Origin: an uncultured Opitutia bacterium
GTDB lineage: Bacteria; Verrucomicrobiota; Verrucomicrobiia; Opitutales; Opitutaceae
Direction of reading: 5' to 3'
DNA length: 64,000 bases
Assembly: GCA_903840415.1 (NCBI GenBank)
Contig: CAIMFY010000118.1
Span: forward strand, 1-64,000
Shown here: one piece after another, positions 17,301 through 26,759 of the stretch
Numbering within the stretch: position 1 is the first letter of the stretch
Layout: the number at the start of each line of letters is the position of its first letter
Notes under the pieces: generated by a model
The model's input: only the letters and a program-made list of their open reading frames with translations
Told to the model about the DNA's origin: nothing
Databases searched by the model: none
Made by a program: the position numbers and the translations under genes

Positions 17301-18355
17301 GAAAAGCGGAGGTGCTGATCGAAGTCATTGATCGCGGCCCCGGCGTGCCGCCGGAGGAGCAGGAGCTGATTTTCAAAAAATTTGTGCGCGGCTCGAACCG
17401 CCAAATCGTGCAGGCACCCGGCGCCGGCATCGGCCTCGCCACCTGCCGCCTGCTGGCGAAGCTACTTGGCGGCAGCGTCGGCATCGAGAGTCCCGCGCCC
17501 GTTCATACCGCCAATGGCGAACCGGCGGACGGAAGCCGGGAGACCGGCCCGGGTTCGCTGTTTTTTTTGAAGCTCACCCTGGCGCGTCACGAGGCGGCCA
17601 AGGATCTGGCTGTCGATGCGCCGTCAACCGACACCATTGGCGATTGGGCGTTGATCGTCGAGGACCAGCACTACAACCAGGTGGTGCTGGCCGGTGTCGT
17701 CAGCAAGATCGGCTTCAACCCCGAATGCGCCCGGGACGCCGGCGAGGCTTTCGCGGCCATCGGCCGGAAAACTTTTGCCGTGGTTTTTCTCGATGTCGAA
17801 TTGCCGCAGATGAAAGGCCCGGAGATCGCCCGCCGGCTCCGGGTGCTGCCGCAAGGTCAGCACTTTATCATCATCGGCACCAGCGCCAGTGACAGCGACG
17901 AAGCGGCGCAGCGCTGCCTCGCGGCCGGCATGGATGCCTTTCTCCTGAAACCGCTCACCGCCGCCGGTATCCAGGCGGCCTTGACCAAAGTGCGGGGCAA
18001 CCGGCAGCACCGGAACGGCGCGAGCCCGGTGATCGATTTCAGCGCCCTGGAACTCTACGCCCAATCGGCCGGCGGAGGCATGACGGGTGCCGTGCACACC
18101 TATGTGAGTGCACTGAAGGGCGAACTGGCTGGCTTGCGCGACGCCACGGACCGGCAGGCGGTGGCGGACGTCGTGTTGGCTGCACACCGGGTGCGTTCCC
18201 ACGCGACGCTGATCAATGCTTCCGGTCTGGCTCAGGCCGCCGGTGATTTCGAAAAGATGGCGCGGGCCGGCAATCTCGCAGGGAGCGCAGTCCAATTGGA
18301 GAAAATTTTGGCGGAGGCCGAGGTCGTCAAACAACGGCTCACGGCCGGGCTTTGA
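14360..18355 (+). CDS. Giant hybrid sensor histidine kinase (propeller-Y_Y_Y-HisKA-HATPase-REC-HPt)
   Basis: The GTG at 14360 puts a textbook signal peptide (LFPACCLSVMLAGASVVHA) at the N-terminus of a 1331-residue protein. An ATG at 14243 or 14186 would add 39-58 residues and collide with ggt. Order of parts: periplasmic beta-propeller-like repeats, a Y_Y_Y domain ending near residue 780, a membrane helix near 785-805, HisKA with NISHEIRNPLNG (His842), an ATPase domain (DRGPGVPPEEQELIFKKF, GAGIGLATCRLL), a receiver with phosphorylatable Asp1145 (FLDVELPQMKGPE), and an HPt-like end with His1276 (AHRVRSHATLI). It resembles hybrid two-component systems that sense nutrients, but the HPt end needs a separate regulator. 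The likely partner is the adjacent NarL-type protein. Confidence 0.9.
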   Translation: MIGSRCGLFPACCLSVMLAGASVVHAADPERASDAGLAIIETPDVGRAFVSGPVTAFAHSADGVLFVGSHRLAAFDGAVWRAIAVPDASRVLALAHSPVGAGQAAQSGASGKMSALPPEPERIWVGASGTIGCLEKDGSGQWIFRSFKAQLAAAKLGEIDEVRYVHPAGRGAVFVARSRILRWDGETMTAWDLPSATRLYAFADGDTLMVYQSGVGLLRLEANGPKLWLPESTLPARPPMVGYLTLAGGIRLAVFNDAVYRHRADGWMRLEEVSNVLSGKRAIRALPQADGALVIGTTYGGVVLTKADGKLLGVTNSQSGLPDDCVNTMWADGAGQLWVGMNRGLTRLVGVGALSLFDQRVGLATRDIKEVISHDGRPIVITGQSVYALVPATVSAVAHFSRVETYWTFLRDGVVVDGQLWLGDSSGLWRVSAGKGVREPQFAAEVFLLFKPRALSRGFLFFESSECMAWLSDERGGAAVSLHQNLDSAPVSAVEDRSGTIFVSTINGQIHAFVWNESERRLERVARYVQGQGLPVVGTRPVLSTVDGAVLAFTDRGILALGRERKEFKPAAEFADFIAVAAAPSARGGAYWVVQHKELGEAGPKALLWVERDTAENRFRWRALHAPGLDQAGDVSSANLTTERGADVLWIGGANAVLRLETTQLRPAEAVPEVFLRAVQLGASDLAPVAAGARANFPSSVKRMEFVFAVGAALTTDSAFSYQTRLEGIEREWSSPHNTPDREFTGLPAGQYAFTVRAVDRFGRPGPPLRYNFAVEAAWYRRPWTFALDAAIAALLVWAVVRWRVHQLQRQTERLNRLVNERTRELSLSNTAKSEFLENISHEIRNPLNGIVGLINLLEEKSLSGPEREHAQALKECSENLTRVFNEVLNFSKLEYGYVTLEERAFQLAGLLDSVRNLFSGPAAQQGSTIAARFPSGFADGFWGDDGKIKTIVGNFVGNALKYAPGTPVELVVTIDEAAEGKAEVLIEVIDRGPGVPPEEQELIFKKFVRGSNRQIVQAPGAGIGLATCRLLAKLLGGSVGIESPAPVHTANGEPADGSRETGPGSLFFLKLTLARHEAAKDLAVDAPSTDTIGDWALIVEDQHYNQVVLAGVVSKIGFNPECARDAGEAFAAIGRKTFAVVFLDVELPQMKGPEIARRLRVLPQGQHFIIIGTSASDSDEAAQRCLAAGMDAFLLKPLTAAGIQAALTKVRGNRQHRNGASPVIDFSALELYAQSAGGGMTGAVHTYVSALKGELAGLRDATDRQAVADVVLAAHRVRSHATLINASGLAQAAGDFEKMARAGNLAGSAVQLEKILAEAEVVKQRLTAGL

Positions 18356-18995
18356 ACGGACCCCGGGCGATGCGCGTGAAGCCCTTTTCCATCGCATAGC
18401 GAATCAGCTGCGGCGTGCTGTGCAGATCGAGTTTCGCCATGAGATTGAGTCGGTGGTGCTTCGCCGTGCTGGCGCTGATGGCCAGGTGCCGCGCGATCAG
18501 CTCGTTCGACAGACCGTCGCCCACCAGTCGGAGCACCTCCTGTTCGCGGGCCGAAAGAATTTTGTCGAACGCCGCAGGATCGGCGCGCACCGAGGCGCGC
18601 AACTGCCGCACCATCGACGAGACATACTGCCGGCCCTCGAGCACCGCGGAAATGGCTTCGCGCAACACTTTGATCGGCTGCTCGTTCTTGTCCAAAATCC
18701 CGTGGACTCGCGAGCTGAGGGCGCGGTGCAGGGTGAACTCGTCGATATGGGACGACAGGGCGATGACCTTGGCCGCCGGCGCCACCGCAAAAATTTCCTT
18801 GAGCAGGTCGAGCCCGTCACCGTCGGGCAGCACCAGATCGAGAATGACGAGATCGGGCGCCTGGCGCCGGCAGGCAGCCAGCGCGGCAAGGGCCGTGCCG
18901 GCCTCGTGGAGCACGGCGCCAGGCAGCGCCTGCCCGCAGGCAATCACCAGCAGCTCGCGCACCATCGTCTGATCTTCAATGACAAGGATGATCAC
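18339..18995 (-). CDS. NarL/LuxR-family response regulator
   Basis: This 218-residue protein has an N-terminal receiver (VIEDQTMVRE, phospho-acceptor Asp53 in LVILDLVLPDGDG) and a C-terminal GerE helix-turn-helix (LSAREQEVLRLVGDGLSNEL, IARHLAISASTAKHHRLNLM). It should take a phosphate and bind promoter DNA. It is convergent with the hybrid kinase and the two overlap by 17 bases. Since that kinase ends in a phosphotransfer domain, this is its natural output. Target genes are not shown by the sequence; the palindrome at 14290 is a candidate. Confidence 0.92.
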   Translation of the reverse strand: MIILVIEDQTMVRELLVIACGQALPGAVLHEAGTALAALAACRRQAPDLVILDLVLPDGDGLDLLKEIFAVAPAAKVIALSSHIDEFTLHRALSSRVHGILDKNEQPIKVLREAISAVLEGRQYVSSMVRQLRASVRADPAAFDKILSAREQEVLRLVGDGLSNELIARHLAISASTAKHHRLNLMAKLDLHSTPQLIRYAMEKGFTRIARGPFKARP

Positions 18996-19561
18996 CGCAG
19001 GAAGGAGCCAAGCCCGGGACGTATTCGGTGACGAGGTGAGACATTCGGTGGGAATGAGGACTCAGTGCTCACACTCCCATCAAGCCGGCTTTCGGTTCCC
19101 AACGCGAGGGCGAACGAAACCGCAATTTGGCGCGAGAACTTGAATTGTAAATCTTTCCAGCCAGTGCCGAGCACCAAGAAGGCTGTGACTTCCATAGCAA
19201 TGCTGAGCCCTTGAACCAAAGTTACGAATTGGTAAGCATGAAATGTCCGACCCCCCGAAGTTAAGCATAAGCTGTCCGAACCGGACAACTCATGGTTAAA
19301 TCGACATATCCAAGGGCGGCTGGGGGTGCCGGCGAATGGGCCCTCCGGGATTCGAACTTTCGGACGAAAACGAAATGGCCAGTTTGCACAGCCCCAAAAA
19401 ACTTCCGCAAGCTACTGCAACATCGAACGGCTGCGACGTATCCCTTGGCCAAGCTAGAAACGACGTATCTCGTGTCCAAACCGGCCAAGTGATCTGTCGC
19501 TCACCACAACCAAGTCCGCAGACGGACTGCGACCTACGTCCTGCAGGGATTCGAACGACGC
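18996..19561. other. Intergenic, repeats and tRNA-like pieces, no gene
   Basis: No coding frame is supported. TGTCCG-AAC-CGGACA at 19273-19287 is a perfect 6-bp hairpin. GGGATTCGAAC occurs at 19347-19357 and again at 19546-19556; it looks like the antisense of a tRNA T-loop, but no cloverleaf can be built around either. The minus strand of 19514-19538 (CGTAGGTCGCAG, then TCCGTCTGCGGAC) has the look of a dispersed palindromic repeat. The promoter of the response regulator should be near 19000-19100. Confidence 0.5.
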
Positions 19562-19596
19562 AAAAGAAAAAGGGAGCGGCTTTACCCGCCACTCCC
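19562..19596 (-). terminator. Rho-independent terminator after rng
   Basis: On the minus strand GGGAGTGGC pairs with GCCGCTCCC (9 bp, one G-T pair) around GGGTAAA and is followed directly by TTTTTCTTTT. It lies 70 bases past the rng stop and should end the whole minus-strand transcript. Confidence 0.88.
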
Positions 19597-19666
19597 CGTG
19601 AATCTTACCCTCAGTCCTCGTGATTTTTACCTCTTACTCCTCACGATATTTACCCCCTTACCAAAA

Positions 19667-21412
<1,746 letters not shown>

Positions 21413-21508
21413 GGTGGGTGTCGTGTGGGTTGAGCAGGGCGGCACCCGGTGCGGCAGTTGCGGCGCAGGAAATTCCGGCAGAGCGGTCGTGAGCGCGAAG
21501 AAGAAATT

Positions 21509-22747
21509 TCATGCGAAATCCTTCCTGAAGCGCCAGACGCTCTGGACCAGTCCTTGCAGCAAGCAGCAACTGAGCACAAAGGAGCCACCGTAGCTGATGA
21601 AGGGAAGCGGTATGCCCGTAATGGGCACCAGGCCGATGGTCATGGCGATGTTCACGAACACATGCACTGCGAACAGCACCGTGACGCCGAGGGCGAGCAG
21701 GGTGCCGAGTCGGTCCCTGGCGGAACCGGCGATGCGAATGCCGTTGAACAACACCAAACCAAAAAGGCCGAGAACCGTAAGACTTCCCAGAAAACCTTTT
21801 TCCTCGGCGATGACCGAGAAAATAAAATCGTTGTGCGCAACCGAGCGCGGCAGGTAGCCGAGCTGCGCCTGCGTGCCTTCGGTCCAGCCCTTACCGAAGA
21901 GGCCGCCGGAGCCGACGGAAAGAAGGGATTGCCGCTGGTTCCACGCCACGCCCATCGGGTCGATCTTGTCAGGGGCGACGAAGGGGATGATGCGGTTACG
22001 CTGGTAGTCGTGCAGCGGCACGAGCTTCAGGCCCGAGTCGTCGTATTTGCCCATGTCGCGCGTGAACGAGTAATGGTGCTCGTCCATGAACGTCGCGTAG
22101 CGTCGCGCGTCGATCACCACCACGCCGACGATGAGCAGGAACGCGCCCAGCGCGCCGAGGAAAAACCGGGCGGACAGCTTGGAAACGTAGAGCATCGCGA
22201 ACACCATGGGGGGCAGGACAATCGCCGACTTGAGGTCGGGTTGGAGCAAAATGAGCAGCATGGGCGCACCTACCGCAAGGGCCAATTTCCCCAGCGTGCC
22301 GAGCGACTGCGCGATGGTGCCGATTTTGGCATGGACGAGGATGCTGGCGGTGATCATCAGCACGGCGATCTTGGCGGTTTCGGAGGGTTGAAACACGAAC
22401 AGCCACCGGCGCGAACCGTAAACTTCGCGACCGATGCCCGGGATGAGCACCAGCACGAGCGTGACGAGCGAGGCGGCGAAAATCCAATGCACCACGCTCA
22501 GCCAGAACCGATAGTCGATAAGCGACACGGCGACGTAGAGCCCCGCGCCGAGCCCGAGAAAGATCACCTGCTTGAACCAATATTGCTTCAAGAAATCCGG
22601 CCCATGGATCTGAAACTGCGCCGAGTAGATGAACGCCACGCCGAACAAACTGAGGCCGAGAATCGCGACGGGCGTGATCCAATCCCACGACGTGCGGGTC
22701 GTCGGTTTGAAGACGCTGAGGTAATCGGTGGGCGCGGCGAGATGCAC
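21509..22747 (-). CDS. rodA: Rod-shape peptidoglycan polymerase RodA
   Basis: This 412-residue SEDS protein has about ten membrane helices. Signatures are WLFVFQPSETAK, QPDLKSAIVL, SGGLFGKGWTEGTQAQLGYLPR, and AHNDFIFSVIAEEKGF with the catalytic-site Asp, then PLPFISYGGS near the end. RodA polymerises glycan strands from lipid II with a class B penicillin-binding protein during elongation. The partner is not in the window; it may lie elsewhere, since the upstream gene here is a polysaccharide protein 23 bases away. Confidence 0.95.
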   Translation of the reverse strand: MHLAAPTDYLSVFKPTTRTSWDWITPVAILGLSLFGVAFIYSAQFQIHGPDFLKQYWFKQVIFLGLGAGLYVAVSLIDYRFWLSVVHWIFAASLVTLVLVLIPGIGREVYGSRRWLFVFQPSETAKIAVLMITASILVHAKIGTIAQSLGTLGKLALAVGAPMLLILLQPDLKSAIVLPPMVFAMLYVSKLSARFFLGALGAFLLIVGVVVIDARRYATFMDEHHYSFTRDMGKYDDSGLKLVPLHDYQRNRIIPFVAPDKIDPMGVAWNQRQSLLSVGSGGLFGKGWTEGTQAQLGYLPRSVAHNDFIFSVIAEEKGFLGSLTVLGLFGLVLFNGIRIAGSARDRLGTLLALGVTVLFAVHVFVNIAMTIGLVPITGIPLPFISYGGSFVLSCCLLQGLVQSVWRFRKDFA

Positions 22748-22770
22748 AAATCGTTAAGGAGGGCAGAGGC

Positions 22771-24285
22771 TCAAGCAGACGGAATCGCGGTTGGCAACGG
22801 CGCGGCATCGGGGCTTAGCGATTTCTCCGCGGGCTCCTCGACGGGTTCCGGTTGGGCGAGGACGGCGGCACTCGTCGCGTTGGCGAGGCCGAGGGCCGTC
22901 CAAAAGACCACCGCGCCCATCGGCCCCTCCAGCACCACGCCAAAGCACCCGCTGACGAACAAAACCCAACTCACGCTCCACCACCCGAACGAGCCCAGCG
23001 CCTGATCGCCCGTGCGGACCCGGCGCAGCAGCCGCCAGGTGACTGCGCCCATCGCGGCTGCGATGGCTGCGAAGGCGGCGAGGCCGATCAGACCCATCCG
23101 GCCCAACATCGTGAAAATGATGCTGTGCGGGCTGCGCGCCGAAAAATCCTCCACCGTCAGCCAGTCGTAGTCGGCGAGAAATCGCGCCGACAGATCGTAG
23201 CCGAAACCGAGCCCGAAGATCGGGTTGGTCTCCCACGTCTCGCGGGCGACGGCTTGCCACCAGACGAGCCGGAAGCGGTTGTTGTCGCCCGGATCGCCGC
23301 TGTCGCGGTTGTGGTAAACGCCCTGACTCTGAAAATCGAAGATCGAGACGGCGTGTTCATAGGCGGAGTAGATGGGCGTATCCCGGACATCTTCCTTGAA
23401 CAGCATCATCACCGGCAGGGCGGCGACGGCGATCAGCACTACGCTGAGTTGCAGCGCGAGGATGCGGCGGCGCCGGGCCACCACCCACAACACCGTGACA
23501 CACGCGGTGGCGACCATCGCCGCCCGCGGTGAAGGCATCGGCGCAATCGCGGCGAGCGACAGGCCCGCGGCGATCAGCCAGACTTTGCGCCGCGTTTCCT
23601 CCCAGCGCGTCCAGAGCCAGAAAAATCCCACGGCCAGCGTGGTCGCGATGAGATCACTCTTGTGAAAAATCAACGGTATGCCGCGAAAGCTCGTGAGGCT
23701 GATAAAGAAATCCGGCGCGCGTTGAAACGCGATTGCCAGTGGTGGCAGCAGCAGCGCCGCGGCCGTTAGCGCCCTTCGCAGCAAGCCCAGCGACGCCGCA
23801 TGGGAGCCTAGCGCCTGACCGAGGAAAAAGAAACTCGCGTAGTAAATCGTCGCGAAATCCCGCAGCGCCAAAAACCCGTCGCGCCGCCAGTCGACCGGTA
23901 ACCGCGCCGCACCGACGACTATCCAGACCAAGACCGCGAGGTTGAGCGCATCGCGCCGCACGAAGGAGGCCTGCTTGATGCCGGCCCGAAACAGGATCGC
24001 AGGCACGCCGAGCAGCAGCGCCGCCTCGGCCGGGAGCAGTGGCAGCCGCGGCGCTAGGGAGAGTTGGGCGAAACCGCGGTTGCCGACGAGGTAGCCGAAC
24101 ATCACCGCCGCCAGCAGCCATGCTTCCGGCCGCGGTCCGCCCCACCATTCGGCCAGCAGCCAGAGCAGACCGAGCGTGACGAGCGTGCTCAGCGCATAAT
24201 TTTGGTCGGCGATTTGCGCTGCGAGCACGAGCGCGAGCGTCGCGCCAGAGGCGCCGATGAGCCAGTGTCGGAGCCGAGGGTTCAT
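22771..24285 (-). CDS. O-antigen ligase-like (WaaL/Wzy superfamily) membrane protein
   Basis: The ATG at 24285 gives a 504-residue multi-helix membrane protein. It has the layout of O-antigen ligases and polymerases: many short hydrophobic helices, then a large outward loop around residues 305-385 holding FRLVWWQAVARETWETNPIFGLGFGYD and PHSIIFTMLGRMGLIG. The R..WW..A and H in the loop are the positions conserved in the family. It would join or polymerise polysaccharide repeats at the outer face of the inner membrane. It overlaps the upstream glycosyltransferase stop by ATGA. Whether it is a ligase or a polymerase cannot be decided by eye. Confidence 0.82.
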   Translation of the reverse strand: MNPRLRHWLIGASGATLALVLAAQIADQNYALSTLVTLGLLWLLAEWWGGPRPEAWLLAAVMFGYLVGNRGFAQLSLAPRLPLLPAEAALLLGVPAILFRAGIKQASFVRRDALNLAVLVWIVVGAARLPVDWRRDGFLALRDFATIYYASFFFLGQALGSHAASLGLLRRALTAAALLLPPLAIAFQRAPDFFISLTSFRGIPLIFHKSDLIATTLAVGFFWLWTRWEETRRKVWLIAAGLSLAAIAPMPSPRAAMVATACVTVLWVVARRRRILALQLSVVLIAVAALPVMMLFKEDVRDTPIYSAYEHAVSIFDFQSQGVYHNRDSGDPGDNNRFRLVWWQAVARETWETNPIFGLGFGYDLSARFLADYDWLTVEDFSARSPHSIIFTMLGRMGLIGLAAFAAIAAAMGAVTWRLLRRVRTGDQALGSFGWWSVSWVLFVSGCFGVVLEGPMGAVVFWTALGLANATSAAVLAQPEPVEEPAEKSLSPDAAPLPTAIPSA

Positions 24286-25307
24286 GGGCGGGAGAGCATT
24301 TCGCGGCAGGCGGCTTCGACGGCCAGCACCGTCCAGTGGCGCAGGCACGCGAGCCGGTCGTGCGTGAGGGCACAGTCCCGAATCAACCGAAACTCGTCCT
24401 TCCACTCGCACGGCACGCACGGCAGCGTCGGGTGCCGCAGCACGCGCCAGCGTTCGCGGTGCCAGAACGGATCCCAGCCTGGCGCGGTCGGGCCGCTGAC
24501 GACGACGCCGGCGCAGCCGAGCGCGTTGGCGACGTGCATCGGGCCGGAGTTGTTGCCCAGAAACAGATCGGCGCCGGCGAGCAGCGACACTAGTTCGCGT
24601 AACGTCGCCGGGGCGGAGCGCCGCACTTCCGGCGGCAGCACGGCACCGCGCGTCTCGTCGCGATCGATCCAGGTGACGTCGCAGTCGCGGGCGAGGAGCG
24701 CGGCGGTTTCCGCGTAGCGCTCGATCGGCCAGCGCGTGAAGGCCTGGTTCGAACCGGCGTGAATCACGACGCGGCGGCGGCCGATGGTGTTTTCGTGCGG
24801 CGCGACGAGGTGGGTGAGGTCGGGCGGCGGGGGCGAGGCGGGCCAGTCGGTGCAGCCGTGGGCGCGGACGAGCACGCGCGCCATTTCCCAGTGCCAGCTC
24901 GCCACGCGTCCGTCGGGCGGCATCTTCACGTCGTGCGTGAGCGAGCCGCCGATCCGCACGTGGGCGATGCGCGCACCGACCCGCAGGCGCGCGCCGCTGT
25001 GGCGCACGAGGAGGTGCGCGGCGTTGCCCTGATCGAAACTCACCAGGCACGCGTCGGGCCGCCGGCTCCGCACCCGCGCCCACCACGCAGCGAGTTCCCA
25101 CGGGCGTTGCCACGAGGAGTTGAAGTGCAGTTGCGGGCACGTGAGAACGTCCGTGGCCGGCAGCACGGCGGCATAGAGTGCGGCTTCCTGCGGGGTCGTG
25201 AGCAACGTGATCCGCCAGGCGGGGAACCGCGCGCGCAGCGTCTGGACAACGGGGAGAAAAACGACGTTGTCGCCGAGCTGGACGAATTTGAAGATGACGA
25301 GGTTCAT
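24282..25307 (-). CDS. Glycosyltransferase family 9 (heptosyltransferase-like)
   Basis: This 341-residue cytoplasmic enzyme starts MNLVIFKFVQLGDNVVFLP, the family's N-terminal nucleotide-fold pattern. It has VVIHAGSNQAFTRWPIERYA at the second domain and FLGNNSGPMHVANALGC with GPTAPGWDPFW, the donor-binding region of ADP-heptose:LPS heptosyltransferases. It would add a heptose or similar sugar to a lipid-linked acceptor. Both ends overlap its neighbours by four bases (ATGA), so flippase, transferase and ligase are one translational unit. Confidence 0.88.
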   Translation of the reverse strand: MNLVIFKFVQLGDNVVFLPVVQTLRARFPAWRITLLTTPQEAALYAAVLPATDVLTCPQLHFNSSWQRPWELAAWWARVRSRRPDACLVSFDQGNAAHLLVRHSGARLRVGARIAHVRIGGSLTHDVKMPPDGRVASWHWEMARVLVRAHGCTDWPASPPPPDLTHLVAPHENTIGRRRVVIHAGSNQAFTRWPIERYAETAALLARDCDVTWIDRDETRGAVLPPEVRRSAPATLRELVSLLAGADLFLGNNSGPMHVANALGCAGVVVSGPTAPGWDPFWHRERWRVLRHPTLPCVPCEWKDEFRLIRDCALTHDRLACLRHWTVLAVEAACREMLSRP

Positions 25308-26650
25308 CGCGCGTCTCCCCGTCCGTCGCGCAGCGCGCGCGTCGCCGCGGTGGTGAGACTCGGCAGCCCGCCGAGGGCCAGCGCCGCGCCGCCCGCGGCG
25401 AGCACGCCCGTCGCGCCCCAGCCGAATCGTCCGGCGGCGAACATCGCGGCGACGGCGATTGCGGTCGCGATCGTGCCCCACGCGGCAAGTTCGCGGAGCC
25501 GGCCGATGCCGGTCAGAAAATACACGAAAAGTTGCCAGATCGCGAGGAGGCCGGCCCACGCGCCTGCGGGCCATGCGAGCGCCGCGGCGGTATCGGCCGC
25601 GTCGCGACCGACCCACACGCCGAGCAATTCGCGCGAAAAAAACGCGAGCAACGCCAGCGCCCCCCCGCAACTGGCCGTGACCAGCCATGCTCGCATCCAG
25701 GCGCGCCGCACCCACACGCCGTCGCCGCGCGCCGTCGCCTCCGTCCACGCGGCCGACACCGGGGTCAGCCAGAAAATTTGTCCCTGAGTCACCGGACTGA
25801 ACAATCGTTGCAAAAGATTAAATGCCCCCGCCGCGCCCGGCCCTGCCGCCGCCGCCAGCGCGAGTGGCGGCACGGCTTGCACCACGGCGAAACCGAACTG
25901 TGGAGCGGCGAACAGAAAACTCTCGTTGAACAAGATTCGCCGCGCGCCGCGCGGCAGCAGATCCGCGCTGTGTCCTGCCCAGCCGAGCCGACACCACAAA
26001 TGGACGGTCGCGCCGAGACCTTGGAGTGTCGGCACCAGCGCAGTCGCCGCGACGAACGCCACCAGTCCCCACTGCGCGTGCGCCGCCCACGCCGTCGCCG
26101 CGAGTGTGACCACGCTGCCCGCCGCGATCCAGATCGCTTGGAGCCAGCCGCACTGCGCGGCGGCGGCGAGTCGTGGCGCGGCGTTGAGCGGCAGCGCCAG
26201 CGCCGCCGCCACGAGCGTCACCGCGACCGCCAGCCCGACATCCGCGCGCAACCCCGCACCGTGGATTTTCAGCGCGTCGGCCCAGTTGAAAAAAAACGCG
26301 ACGGGCAATCCGAGCACGAGCAGCGGCAGCGCGAGCCCGCCTAGCGCCAGCGCCCCGGTGCAAAAGGCGCGCCGCATCCGATCCGGGTCGTTGCGCCCGA
26401 GTGCGTCGGCCATCGCGCGCTGCATGCCCACGCCCAGCCCCAGATCGACGAAGTTCACCGCCACTGTCCCGGCCGCGAGCGCCACCCACACGCCGAACGC
26501 CTCCGGGCCCAGGCAACGCAACGCGAGCGGCACCTGCACCAGCGTGCAGATCACCGATAGAGTTTTCGCCCCGACCGAGGCCGCGACCGTCAGCCGCACC
26601 GCGCGGTCCCGGCGCGCAGGGCCGGTGGGATCGTCGGGGCGTGCGCTCAT
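25304..26650 (-). CDS. Polysaccharide flippase (Wzx/MATE-like)
   Basis: The ATG at 26650 gives 448 residues with about twelve helices. The N-terminal pattern (RAVRLTVAASVGAKTLSVICTLVQVPLALRCLG split over helix 1, then FGVWVAL and VNFVDLGLGVG) is that of polysaccharide exporters of the MOP superfamily. These move lipid-linked sugar units to the periplasmic face. It is first in the minus-strand run and diverges from a GT4 gene. The protein is very rich in Ala, with high GC in this stretch. Confidence 0.85.
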   Translation of the reverse strand: MSARPDDPTGPARRDRAVRLTVAASVGAKTLSVICTLVQVPLALRCLGPEAFGVWVALAAGTVAVNFVDLGLGVGMQRAMADALGRNDPDRMRRAFCTGALALGGLALPLLVLGLPVAFFFNWADALKIHGAGLRADVGLAVAVTLVAAALALPLNAAPRLAAAAQCGWLQAIWIAAGSVVTLAATAWAAHAQWGLVAFVAATALVPTLQGLGATVHLWCRLGWAGHSADLLPRGARRILFNESFLFAAPQFGFAVVQAVPPLALAAAAGPGAAGAFNLLQRLFSPVTQGQIFWLTPVSAAWTEATARGDGVWVRRAWMRAWLVTASCGGALALLAFFSRELLGVWVGRDAADTAAALAWPAGAWAGLLAIWQLFVYFLTGIGRLRELAAWGTIATAIAVAAMFAAGRFGWGATGVLAAGGAALALGGLPSLTTAATRALRDGRGDAR

Positions 26651-26759
26651 GAATAAGTGGGGCGAGGCTGGCGCCCGACGGGCAAAACTCAAGGCGCACG
26701 GTGCGCGGGCCGGTGCTTTTCGTTTTGCACGCGCGGCGGTCCGCCCGGAAGCTCCGCGG

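Noticed and set aside
19347-19556. GGGATTCGAAC twice, like the antisense of a tRNA T-loop
   Set aside because: No pairing T-stem, anticodon arm or acceptor stem can be built around either copy on the minus strand.
21449-23005. Long plus-strand frame opposite rodA
   Set aside because: Composition is Arg/Glu/His-rich antisense of membrane codons; no motif and rodA is certain.
22771-25488. A single 905-codon gene spanning the ligase and GT9 region
   Set aside because: The first half is a shadow frame of the GT9 gene; the real ligase begins at 24285 with an ATGA overlap.
24759-25787. Plus-strand frame opposite the GT9 and flippase genes
   Set aside because: It lies antisense to two well-supported genes and shows no recognisable domain.
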